Positions 1 through 5,618 of a stretch of DNA of 11,335 nucleotides are shown here, in pieces (the first letter of the stretch is position 1; each line of letters starts with the position of its first letter). Origin of the DNA: Alphaproteobacteria bacterium (GTDB lineage Bacteria; Pseudomonadota; Alphaproteobacteria; Rhodobacterales; Rhodobacteraceae); the NCBI GenBank assembly GCA_003694465.1, contig RFKM01000026.1:1-11335 (forward strand). Reading direction: 5' to 3'. A program made the translations under genes and the position numbers. The notes below the pieces were generated by a model that saw nothing but the letters and a program-made list of their open reading frames with translations, was not told where the DNA came from and searched no databases.

Positions 1-177
1 CCCCCCCCTGAGTTCTGTTCCTCCAAGCCCATGCAAAACGGCCGAAAACACAATGTCGTTGGGTCTGGCCCGGCAGGAAGCCCGCGAAAGCAGACCGCTT
101 CGGAGGGTGACAGGTTGATGGCCTCGGCAGGCGAGGCAATGGCTCCCGGCTCCTCCTTAAACCGAGTCGCTCAAGGC

Positions 178-206
178 TTGACAGGGCAGTCATCCGTCCG
201 AAACAA
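178..206 (+). promoter_or_regulatory. Possible promoter of the DUF302 gene at 249
   Basis: A perfect -35 consensus TTGACA lies at 178-183. At the usual 17-base spacing the -10 position (201-206) reads AAACAA, which is a poor match, so this may be chance or may need an activator. The ten-G tract begins two bases after it. Confidence 0.22.
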
Positions 207-207
207 C

Positions 208-217
208 GGGGGGGGGG
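208..217 (+). repeat. Homopolymeric G10 tract in the leader of the DUF302 gene
   Basis: Ten consecutive G lie 31 bases before the ATG at 249 and 17 bases before the ribosome binding site GGGGAGGA (235-242). Homopolymers of this length can change length by slippage. Here it would lie in the putative 5' leader rather than in the accepted coding frame. A sequencing or assembly length error is equally possible. Confidence 0.6.
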
Positions 218-248
218 TCGGCACAAGGACCTTCGGGGAGGACCACGC

Positions 249-815
249 ATGAAAGCCATCCGCAGCATCCTGGCCCTTGTCGGCCTCGTCGCCCTCATCG
301 CGCTGGCCTACGGGGCATGGTCCTTCCGCGGCTTCGATCCGAAGGCAGCCGGGGTTTACTGGAACATGGCCAAGCGGCTGGCCGAGAGCGGCAATGCCGC
401 CGAAGCGACGGTCTGGAAGCGCAAGGTGGCCGAGGGGCTGACTTTCGACGATGTGGATCAGTCCATCCAGTCGGTGGCGCTGTCGGAAAACATCCGCGAT
501 GTCGGCCAGCTACCGCTTGGCGAACAGGTGAGCCTGATGCGCGGTTCCGACTGGCGCAAGCTGAAGATCTACCTCTACTGCAACCCGCTGACGGCGGCGA
601 AGATGGTCGATTTTTCCGAGGCCTATTCTGCCTATCTGCCCTGCCGCATCGCGCTGGTCGAAGACAAGGCGGGCGATCTGTGGATCTATTCGCTCGACAT
701 GGACATGATGATATATGGCGGCAAGCCGCTGCCGCCCGATCTGCGCGAAGAGGCGCTGCATGTGAAGGATGTGATCCTCGCGATCATGGATCAGGCCGCC
801 GAGGGCGCGTTCTAA
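249..815 (+). CDS. Membrane-anchored DUF302-domain protein
   Basis: The 188-residue protein has an N-terminal hydrophobic helix at about residues 6-24 after a short basic start, which reads as a membrane anchor or uncleaved signal with the rest periplasmic. The domain from about residue 64 to 182 resembles DUF302: FDDV near 66, a YLYCN strand with Cys111, LPCRI with Cys132, then a strand-rich core and a C-terminal helix. The start at 249 follows GGGGAGGA (235-242) with a 6-base gap. Its stop overlaps, tail to tail, the stop of a second DUF302 gene on the other strand. The family has no settled biochemical function. Its place beside soxS and the two spaced cysteines suggest, by inference only, a role in periplasmic sulfur or redox chemistry. 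The family call rests on motif resemblance and on similarity to the neighbouring protein. Confidence 0.75.
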   Translation: MKAIRSILALVGLVALIALAYGAWSFRGFDPKAAGVYWNMAKRLAESGNAAEATVWKRKVAEGLTFDDVDQSIQSVALSENIRDVGQLPLGEQVSLMRGSDWRKLKIYLYCNPLTAAKMVDFSEAYSAYLPCRIALVEDKAGDLWIYSLDMDMMIYGGKPLPPDLREEALHVKDVILAIMDQAAEGAF

Positions 816-1255
816 TACCCCTTCAGCGCTTCGGCCATGATGCCGTCGAGCAGATCGTTGACCGCGTCGGTCACGCCGGCGGGATAGCGCATGTGGCCCA
901 CGGTCACTTCGCCGGGGCTTTCCGGACGGGTGAAGATGAATATCCGGTAGGGGCAGAACTGCACGTTCAGGATATCGGCCTCCATCACCTGCCGGCTCAC
1001 CTTCGCGGAGCAGAAATTGTAGATGTCCGCATGGGTGAACAGCGTTCGAGTCGCCCCGACATCGGCCTTCGTGCGTTCCAGCATTTCGGCGAGGTGGTTC
1101 ACCGACTGGATCTTGAGCCCGGCTTCGATGATGGCATTTTCCAGATCGAATTTGACGTCGTCGAAGCTGGCGGTGACGGTGACCGTCACCGGCGGGTCGG
1201 CCAGCGCCGGGGTTGTGGCGAGAAGGGCCGGAAGGGCAAGCAGGACAAGGCGCAT
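812..1255 (-). CDS. Exported DUF302-domain protein
   Basis: The 147-residue protein begins with a cleavable-looking Sec signal peptide of about 19 residues ending ALA-D. The mature part is a single DUF302-type domain: FDDV at 31-34, FC with Cys82, FCPYRIFIF with Cys101, and a C-terminal helix. FDDV, the two cysteines about 20 residues apart and the RI strand line up with the protein encoded at 249-815, so the two look like paralogues. The gene starts 18 bases after the soxS stop on the same strand, with GAAAGG about 8 bases before the ATG, so it is probably cotranscribed with soxS. Its TAG shares bases with the TAA of the convergent neighbour. The function is unknown; a periplasmic partner of the Sox system is an inference from context. 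Confidence 0.78.
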   Translation of the reverse strand: MRLVLLALPALLATTPALADPPVTVTVTASFDDVKFDLENAIIEAGLKIQSVNHLAEMLERTKADVGATRTLFTHADIYNFCSAKVSRQVMEADILNVQFCPYRIFIFTRPESPGEVTVGHMRYPAGVTDAVNDLLDGIMAEALKGY

Positions 1256-1273
1256 GGGCAGAGCCTTTCGCGT

Positions 1274-1663
1274 TCAGTTGACAAGGGCCGGATCGACCCG
1301 TGCGATAAGTTCATCGAGCATCGGCCAGAAGAAATCCGGGCCGGGATAGCCCTCGATCCGCCCGACCTCGACGCCGTCGTCGGTGAGCACGAAGGTTGGG
1401 GTGAAGTGCGGCGGGCTGTCGAGGTGGAGGGTCTCCGGCAGGGGGGCGTGGATGTCACGCCGCTCCAGCGGCGCGGCCTTGGCCTCGGTGGTATGGGGAT
1501 AGGCCGGTCCGATCTCGGCATCCCAGCGTGCGCACCAGACGCACCCCGCTTCCTCGAACATGACCAGCGAAAGCTGCCCCGCCGCAGCACCGTGCGGCGC
1601 CGTGGACATGGCGAAGGCGAAGACAAGGCCGCGCCTTGCTGCGGCTGCGAAAGAAAATTTCAT
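1274..1663 (-). CDS. soxS: SoxS, periplasmic thioredoxin-like protein
   Basis: The 129-residue protein has an N-terminal signal-like segment (about residues 1-28, basic then hydrophobic, ending AAA-G), the thioredoxin active site CVWC (Cys41, Cys44) and the cis-proline loop FTPT (Pro89). In Paracoccus pantotrophus SoxS is a periplasmic thioredoxin that keeps the Sox system active by thiol reduction, and its gene is divergent from soxV. The same divergent placement is seen here, with 66 bases between the starts. The ATG is preceded by AGAGG on the minus strand (CCTCT at 1670-1674 on +) with a 6-base gap. The DUF302 gene follows in the same direction. In Paracoccus soxR accompanies soxS, but no soxR is seen in this window. 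Thioredoxin family membership is certain; the SoxS name rests on position and length. Confidence 0.85.
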   Translation of the reverse strand: MKFSFAAAARRGLVFAFAMSTAPHGAAAGQLSLVMFEEAGCVWCARWDAEIGPAYPHTTEAKAAPLERRDIHAPLPETLHLDSPPHFTPTFVLTDDGVEVGRIEGYPGPDFFWPMLDELIARVDPALVN

Positions 1664-1729
1664 TGACGGCCTCTGACTTGAAACGAAAAGATGCTAGGCT
1701 AGGAAAGGCCGCGCGACAAGGATCGATCA
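1664..1729. promoter_or_regulatory. Divergent soxS/soxV control region
   Basis: Only 66 bases separate the two divergent starts, so the promoters for both directions must overlap or lie close together. A possible rightward promoter is CTGACT (1673-1678), a 16-base spacer and the extended -10 TGC-TAGGCT (1692-1700). The short direct repeat CTAGG-CTAGG lies at 1694-1703. In Paracoccus the ArsR-type repressor SoxR binds the soxS-soxV interval, so this is the expected operator site by homology. I see no strong dyad here and no copy of the palindrome found before soxX. The soxV ribosome binding site AAGGA lies at 1718-1722. Confidence 0.45.
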
Positions 1730-2476
1730 ATGGGGTTTGACATATCGTTTGGCGGGGCGGCGCTCGCCGGGCTGCTATCGTTCTTTTCGCCCTGCATTTT
1801 GCCGCTGGTGCCCTTCTACCTGTCCTACATGGCCGGGCTCTCGCTGCAGGAATTGCGCGGCACCGACGATGCCCCGGCGCTGGCGCCCGGGGCGCAGGCG
1901 CGGCTGATCCTTTCGGCCATCGCCTTCGCCCTCGGAGTGACGACGATCTTCGTGCTGCTGGGCCTTGGCGCAACGGCGCTGGGCGCGGCCTTCGTGCAGT
2001 GGAAAACGCCCCTGTCATGGCTGGCGGCGGCGGTGCTGTTCATCTTCGGGCTGCATTTTCTTGGTGTCGTGCGCGTCCCCTTCCTTTATCGCGAGGCCCG
2101 CGTCGAGGCGAAGACCGACCCGAGCACGGTGGTTGGCGCCTACGTGATGGGGCTGGCCTTCGGTTTCGGCTGGACGCCCTGCGTCGGCCCGGCGCTGGCG
2201 GCAATCCTGTTCGTCGCCTCGGGAACCGGCGATCTGATGCGCGGCGGGCTGCTGCTGCTCGTCTACGGGCTCTCGATGACCCTGCCCTTTGTCGTTGCCG
2301 CGGCCCTCGCGCGGCCGTTCCTTGGCTGGATCGGGCGGCATCGACGCATGATGTGCTATGTCGAAAAGGCGATGGGGGTGATGCTGATCGTGTTTGCGGT
2401 TCTGATCGCAACCAATTCGGTCAACGTCATCGGCGAGTGGATGCTCAACAAATTCAGCTGGAGCACCCTGCGCTGA
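1730..2476 (+). CDS. soxV: SoxV, CcdA-type transmembrane thiol-disulfide transporter
   Basis: The 248-residue integral membrane protein has about six hydrophobic segments (roughly residues 8-30, 58-82, 95-115, 135-162, 172-195 and 212-230), as in the CcdA/DsbD beta-domain family. The redox pair is visible in the family motifs FSPCILPLVPFY (Cys22) and GWTPCVGPALA (Cys151). A third cysteine, Cys209, is not part of the pair. SoxV moves electrons from cytoplasmic thioredoxin across the inner membrane to periplasmic SoxW. The start is supported by AAGGA at 1718-1722 with a 7-base gap. It is the first gene of the rightward sox operon, followed by soxW 70 bases on. A generic ccdA for cytochrome c maturation is the alternative, but the sox context favours SoxV. 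Confidence 0.92.
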   Translation: MGFDISFGGAALAGLLSFFSPCILPLVPFYLSYMAGLSLQELRGTDDAPALAPGAQARLILSAIAFALGVTTIFVLLGLGATALGAAFVQWKTPLSWLAAAVLFIFGLHFLGVVRVPFLYREARVEAKTDPSTVVGAYVMGLAFGFGWTPCVGPALAAILFVASGTGDLMRGGLLLLVYGLSMTLPFVVAAALARPFLGWIGRHRRMMCYVEKAMGVMLIVFAVLIATNSVNVIGEWMLNKFSWSTLR

Positions 2477-2546
2477 GCCAGGCCCCGCGCCGCCTTTCGC
2501 CGAGATTTCGAAGACAGAAGAACGAAAACGCGTCAGGGAGGACGAG

Positions 2547-3137
2547 ATGATGATCAGGAAAATGGCGAGATTTCTGCAGGCCGGAGCCTTGGCCGTGTTC
2601 GCGATCACCTTGCCGGCCACCGCCGCAGACGTGCCCCTTGGCGACGACGGCCTGCACAAGCCCGACTGGCTGCGCCAAACCTTTCTCGATCTTCCGGAAG
2701 ACCTGGCCGAGGCCAATTCCGAAGGGCGCCGGATGCTGATCATGATCGAACAGAAAGGCTGTATCTATTGCGCCAAGCTGCATGAAAAGATCCTGACCGA
2801 CCCCCGGATCGAAGCGCTGATCCGGGAGCGGTTCTTCGTCGTCCAGATCAACATGTATGGCGATCTCGAGGTCACGGATTTCGACGGGACGGTTCTTCCC
2901 GAAAAGGACATGGCGCGCAAATGGGGGCAGATCTTCACCCCGACGCTGATCTTCCTGCCCGAAACCGTGCCGGCCGGCAAAACCGCGATTCAAGCCGCGG
3001 TGGCGGTGATGCCGGGGGCCTTCGAACGCAATACGACGCTGGCCATGTTCCAGTGGATCGCCGACAAGGCCTACGAGACCGAGCCGAATTTCCAGCGCTA
3101 TTTCGCCGATCATTTCGTCATGGATAACCCCGAATAG
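2547..3137 (+). CDS. soxW: SoxW, periplasmic thioredoxin
   Basis: The 196-residue protein has a Sec signal peptide (about residues 1-27, ending ATAA-D) and a thioredoxin-like fold with the active site GCIYC (Cys72, Cys75) and the cis-proline loop FTPT (Pro132). In Paracoccus SoxW is reduced by SoxV. Two tandem ATG codons, 2547 and 2550, follow the strong site AGGGAGG (2535-2541) at gaps of 5 and 8 bases, and either could be used. The 12 bases ending in this site (2531-2542, CGTCAGGGAGGA) recur exactly before soxA at 4634-4645. SoxS and SoxW together give this locus two exported CxxC thioredoxins. A terminator-like hairpin follows 16 bases after the stop. Confidence 0.9.
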   Translation: MMIRKMARFLQAGALAVFAITLPATAADVPLGDDGLHKPDWLRQTFLDLPEDLAEANSEGRRMLIMIEQKGCIYCAKLHEKILTDPRIEALIRERFFVVQINMYGDLEVTDFDGTVLPEKDMARKWGQIFTPTLIFLPETVPAGKTAIQAAVAVMPGAFERNTTLAMFQWIADKAYETEPNFQRYFADHFVMDNPE

Positions 3138-3153
3138 CACATCTCGCCGCATT

Positions 3154-3200
3154 GCGGCGCAAGAATGTTGCGCCGCGGCGATGAATTTGTTTGTTTGATT
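3154..3200 (+). terminator. Hairpin plus T-rich tract after soxW
   Basis: GCGGCGCAA (3154-3162) pairs perfectly with TTGCGCCGC (3168-3176) around the five-base loop GAATG. A T-rich tract with three tandem TTTG units (3186-3197) follows after about ten bases. An alternative stem, CGCCGC (3145-3150) with GCGGCG (3154-3159), would exclude part of the first. The spacing to the T-rich part is longer than in a classical intrinsic terminator, so partial termination or attenuation between soxVW and soxX onward is the likeliest reading. Confidence 0.5.
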
Positions 3201-3248
3201 GCCGGACCGGCGCTTAAGGTGCAGGGGTGACAGATGCGAATATCGCAT
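3191..3248 (+). promoter_or_regulatory. Candidate soxX promoter with palindromic operator
   Basis: A perfect palindrome, ATGCGA-ATA-TCGCAT, lies at 3234-3248. An imperfect second dyad follows: GTCGCA (3252-3257) with TGCGGC (3263-3268). Weak promoter elements can be drawn upstream as TTGTTT (3191-3196), 17 bases, then TTAAGG (3214-3219), which would put the start of transcription just before the palindrome. In Paracoccus the repressor SoxR (ArsR family) binds the soxW-soxX interval as well as soxS-soxV. The palindrome fits that in position and size, but identification as the SoxR operator is inference. Confidence 0.42.
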
Positions 3249-3308
3249 TTTGTCGCACCATATGCGGCACGAAGTCGCAGCCAACAAAGAGCGTTAGGGA
3301 GGGCTCCC

Positions 3309-3794
3309 ATGAGAAAACTGTTCGTGCTTTGCACGGCAGGGGTGGTATTCATTCCGTCCATGCTTGGTGCCGAGACGGCGCCCCAGGACGTGGTTTTCAC
3401 CGAACATGGCGCTGTGGAGGAATCGTTGACGGGCGTGCCCGGCGATCCTGAAAACGGCCTGAAAATCGCGACCACCAAGAAAAAGGGCAACTGCATGGCC
3501 TGCCATACGGCCAAGGGCTGGGAGCACATGCCCTTGCACGGCAATATCGGCCCGAATCTTTCGGACGTCGCGAACCGCCATGACGAGGCGGAGCTGCGCG
3601 GCATCGTCGTGAATGCCAAGCACACGTTCCACGACACGGTCATGCCGTCGTTCTACAACGTCGACAACCTGATCCGCCCCGGCGACGGCTTCACCGGCAA
3701 GCCCGCGAAGGAAATCAAGCCGCTGCTGTCGGCCCAGGAAGTCGAAGACGTCGTGGCGTTGCTCAAGACATTCAAGGAGTCCGGCTCGGAATGA
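3309..3794 (+). CDS. soxX: SoxX, monoheme c-type cytochrome subunit of SoxXA
   Basis: The 161-residue protein has a Sec signal peptide (about residues 1-21, ending LGA-E), one heme attachment site CMACH (Cys62, Cys65, His66) and a probable distal ligand Met112 in DTVMPSFY. SoxX pairs with SoxA to form the periplasmic cytochrome that oxidatively links thiosulfate to the SoxY cysteine. The frame is open further upstream to an ATG at 3234, but I place the start at 3309 because the signal peptide begins there and GGGAGGG (3297-3303) precedes it; 3234 lies inside the palindrome. The site sits in a small inverted repeat, GGGAGGGCTCCC, just before the ATG, which might partly mask it. The stop region overlaps an out-of-frame ATG at 3791 that I do not take as the soxY start. 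Confidence 0.93.
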   Translation: MRKLFVLCTAGVVFIPSMLGAETAPQDVVFTEHGAVEESLTGVPGDPENGLKIATTKKKGNCMACHTAKGWEHMPLHGNIGPNLSDVANRHDEAELRGIVVNAKHTFHDTVMPSFYNVDNLIRPGDGFTGKPAKEIKPLLSAQEVEDVVALLKTFKESGSE

Positions 3795-3826
3795 GCCGTC
3801 TGACCCAAGTGGAGGAAAGACCGCAG

Positions 3827-4246
3827 ATGAACATTACCAGAAGAGACGCGCTTGCCATCGGTGCCGGAGGGATCGCCGCGCTCGCGTTTGCTCCGGCCGC
3901 GTTCGGCGCGACGGCCGACGAGGCCATCGCCGCCTTCACCGGCGGCGCAACCCCGGGCGAGGGCGGGATCGACATCAAGGCGCCGGAAATCGCCGAGAAC
4001 GGCAACGTGGTTCCGATCGAGGTGAACGCCCCGGGGGCCGAAGAGATTCTCGTTCTCGCGCCGGCCAACCCCTCGGCCGAGATCTTTTCCGTCAAGTTCG
4101 GCCCCGCCGCCGGCGCGCAGCGATTCTCGACTCGCGCCCGCCTCGCCAAGACGCAGGACGTCACCGCGATCGCCCGCATGGCCGACGGCAGCTTCGTCAT
4201 GGCCAAGCGCACCGTGAAGGTGACCGTCGGCGGTTGCGGCGGTTGA
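3827..4246 (+). CDS. soxY: SoxY, thiosulfate-carrying subunit of SoxYZ
   Basis: The 139-residue protein has a Tat signal, ITRRDALAIG followed by a hydrophobic stretch, ending near AFGA at residues 25-28. The C-terminus is the diagnostic swinging arm GGCGG with Cys137, which covalently carries thiosulfate and its intermediates during the Sox cycle. The length and the VKVTVGGCGG ending are typical of the family. The in-frame ATG at 3791 would add 12 residues ahead of the twin arginines; the start at 3827 is better because GGAGGAA (3811-3817) lies 9 bases before it. The gene follows soxX by 32 bases and precedes soxZ by 32 bases, so the genes are clearly cotranscribed. Confidence 0.95.
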   Translation: MNITRRDALAIGAGGIAALAFAPAAFGATADEAIAAFTGGATPGEGGIDIKAPEIAENGNVVPIEVNAPGAEEILVLAPANPSAEIFSVKFGPAAGAQRFSTRARLAKTQDVTAIARMADGSFVMAKRTVKVTVGGCGG

Positions 4247-4278
4247 CCTCAGGCAACGACTTTCAGGAGTAAGGACAA

Positions 4279-4605
4279 ATGGCAGCACCCAAACCCCGCG
4301 TGAAGGTTCCGAAGTCGGCCGCCGCCGGCGAGCCCTTCACCATCAAGACCCTGATCAACCACCCGATGGAGTCGGGCCAGCGCAAGGACAAGCAGGGAAA
4401 CGTGATCCCGCAGAAGATCATCAATCGCTTCACCTGCGATTTCAACGGCACCAACGTCGTTGACATGACCCTTCACGGCGCGATCTCGACCAACCCCTAC
4501 ATCGAGTTCGATGCCAAGATCGACGCCGCCGGCGAGTTTACCTTCAACTGGTATGACGACGACGGCTCGGTCTACACCGCCAAGAAATCGATCGCGCTGG
4601 CGTGA
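4279..4605 (+). CDS. soxZ: SoxZ, partner subunit of the SoxYZ carrier
   Basis: The 108-residue protein has the all-beta SoxZ pattern, including TLINHPMESGQRKD near residues 24-37, NGTNV near 56-60 and NPYIEFD near 72-78. It has no signal peptide of its own. SoxZ is known to be exported in complex with SoxY by the SoxY Tat signal, which fits the adjacent genes. SoxZ binds SoxY so that the cysteine arm can reach SoxXA, SoxB and other enzymes. A single cysteine is present (Cys53). AGGAG at 4265-4269 with a 9-base gap supports the start; AAGGA at 4271-4275 is closer but tight. Confidence 0.95.
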   Translation: MAAPKPRVKVPKSAAAGEPFTIKTLINHPMESGQRKDKQGNVIPQKIINRFTCDFNGTNVVDMTLHGAISTNPYIEFDAKIDAAGEFTFNWYDDDGSVYTAKKSIALA

Positions 4606-4651
4606 TTGGCATGGTCCACAACCAAAAAGAACACGTCAGGGAGGAGACGCG

Positions 4652-5527
4652 ATGAACTTTCGCGCAAGAACGGCGGCGGGGCTCGCGGTGGCAGCCTTGC
4701 TTGCCATCGCCGGCGCTGCCCGCGCCGAATCGAACGTCGACCCGAACCCGGGGGTCGAACTGGTGATCAACGGCGATACGCCGATCACCGTTCGCGCCAA
4801 GGCGCCCGACTATCTCGAAGGCCATCTCGACAACATCTATTCGGGCTGGCTCTACCGGATCGAGAGCACCCGGGCCATGGAAGCGGACGACTTCGAAAAC
4901 CCGGCGATTACCTTCGTCGAGGAGGGGATCGACGCCTGGAATACCGTCGAGGGGACCGAGGGCAAATCCTGCGCCTCGTGCCACGGCGATATTTCGGAAG
5001 GCATGAAAGGCGTGCGCGCCCGGATGCCGGCGGTCAATGAAAACGGCGAACTGTGGTCGCTCGAGGACTACATCAACAATTGCCGTGTGAACCGCATGGG
5101 CGCCGAGCCCTACAAGTGGGACAAGGGCCCGATGAAGAACATGACCGCGGCGATCTCGATGCAGTCGCGCGGCATGCCGATGAACGTGGCTGTCGACGGT
5201 CCCGCGGCGCCGTTCTGGGAGCGGGGGCGTGACATGTATTACACCCGCTACGGCCTTCTGCAGCTCTCCTGCGCCTCGTGCCACGAGAAAAACAACAACA
5301 ACTACATCCGTGGCGACCACCTCAGCCAGGGCCAGATCGTCGGTTTCCCGACCTACCGGCTGAAGAAGGGCGGGCTCGTGTCGATCCACAATCGCCTGAA
5401 AGGCTGCATCCGCGACACGCGCGCCGAGACCTTCCCCATCGGCAGCCAGGAGTTGCGTGAGCTGGAGCTCTACGTCGCCTCGCGCGGCAACGGGCTTTCG
5501 GTCGAAGGCGTCGCGGTGCGCCCGTGA
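4652..5527 (+). CDS. soxA: SoxA, diheme c-type cytochrome subunit of SoxXA
   Basis: The 291-residue protein has a Sec signal peptide (about residues 1-26, ending ARA-E) and two CASCH heme sites, Cys107-Cys110-His111 and Cys207-Cys210-His211, exactly 100 residues apart. Cys252 in KGCIRD is the conserved active-site cysteine, which becomes a persulfide heme ligand in characterised SoxA. Cys144 in NNCRVN is placed to be the ligand of the first heme. This is the diheme type, giving a triheme SoxXA complex. The frame is open upstream to 4511 inside soxZ, but the start at 4652 has GGGAGGAG (4639-4646) 5 bases ahead and begins the signal peptide. The 12-base leader 4634-4645 is identical to that before soxW. 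The two heme motifs share a 19-base identical stretch (4967-4985 and 5267-5285). Confidence 0.95.
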   Translation: MNFRARTAAGLAVAALLAIAGAARAESNVDPNPGVELVINGDTPITVRAKAPDYLEGHLDNIYSGWLYRIESTRAMEADDFENPAITFVEEGIDAWNTVEGTEGKSCASCHGDISEGMKGVRARMPAVNENGELWSLEDYINNCRVNRMGAEPYKWDKGPMKNMTAAISMQSRGMPMNVAVDGPAAPFWERGRDMYYTRYGLLQLSCASCHEKNNNNYIRGDHLSQGQIVGFPTYRLKKGGLVSIHNRLKGCIRDTRAETFPIGSQELRELELYVASRGNGLSVEGVAVRP

Positions 5528-5529
5528 CC

Positions 5530-5584
5530 TGAAATGACGCAGGCGGCGGCGCCGGGGTTTCTGGCGTCGCCGCGCTGCATTTCA
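5530..5584 (+). terminator. Long hairpin in the soxA-soxB gap
   Basis: GCGGCGGCGCC (5543-5553) pairs with GGCGTCGCCGC (5563-5573) over 11 pairs with one G-U, closing the nine-base loop GGGGTTTCT. It is extended by CAG/CTG and by an outer stem, TGAAATG (5530-5536) with CATTTCA (5578-5584), with small bulges between. About 21 pairs are formed in all. There is no good T-run after it, so I read it as an intercistronic processing or stability element, or a leaky terminator, between soxA and soxB. The soxB ribosome binding site begins 24 bases later and is not part of the stem. Confidence 0.5.
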
Positions 5585-5618
5585 ATCTCAAGTCGGCACA
5601 GATTTTCGGAGGGGTCAG

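Larger units (their letters stand above)
1..248. other. Upstream region without a convincing gene
   Basis: No supported gene is seen here. A 73-codon frame from 31 to 252 is open and overlaps the next start as ATGA, but it has no good ribosome binding site, has unordered composition and runs through a ten-G tract, so I do not accept it. The stretch contains small inverted repeats: GGTCTG (62-67) with CAGACC (91-96), and GCCTCG (121-126) with CGAGGC (132-137). It could be the 3' end or leader of something to the left, or a small RNA, but I recognise no known RNA family. The window opens on a run of eight C. Confidence 0.4.

Noticed and set aside
1..248. Possible riboswitch or structural RNA (RNase P, SRP, tmRNA, cobalamin considered)
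   Set aside because: The conserved cores of these RNAs were not found on either strand; only short generic stems are present.
31..252. A 73-codon frame overlapping the DUF302 start as ATGA
   Set aside because: It has no ribosome binding site, low-complexity composition, and depends on the exact length of the G10 tract.
1172..1190. Inverted repeat GGTGACGG-TGA-CCGTCACC
   Set aside because: It lies inside the exported DUF302 gene and encodes its repetitive VTVTVT stretch, so the coding repeat explains it.
317..1666. A 449-codon + frame spanning both DUF302 genes and soxS
   Set aside because: It crosses three genes in other frames or on the other strand, and its Arg/Gly-rich sequence has no recognisable domain.
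3234..3308. Upstream extension of SoxX from the ATG at 3234
   Set aside because: That ATG is part of the palindrome. The signal peptide and a strong ribosome binding site place the start at 3309.
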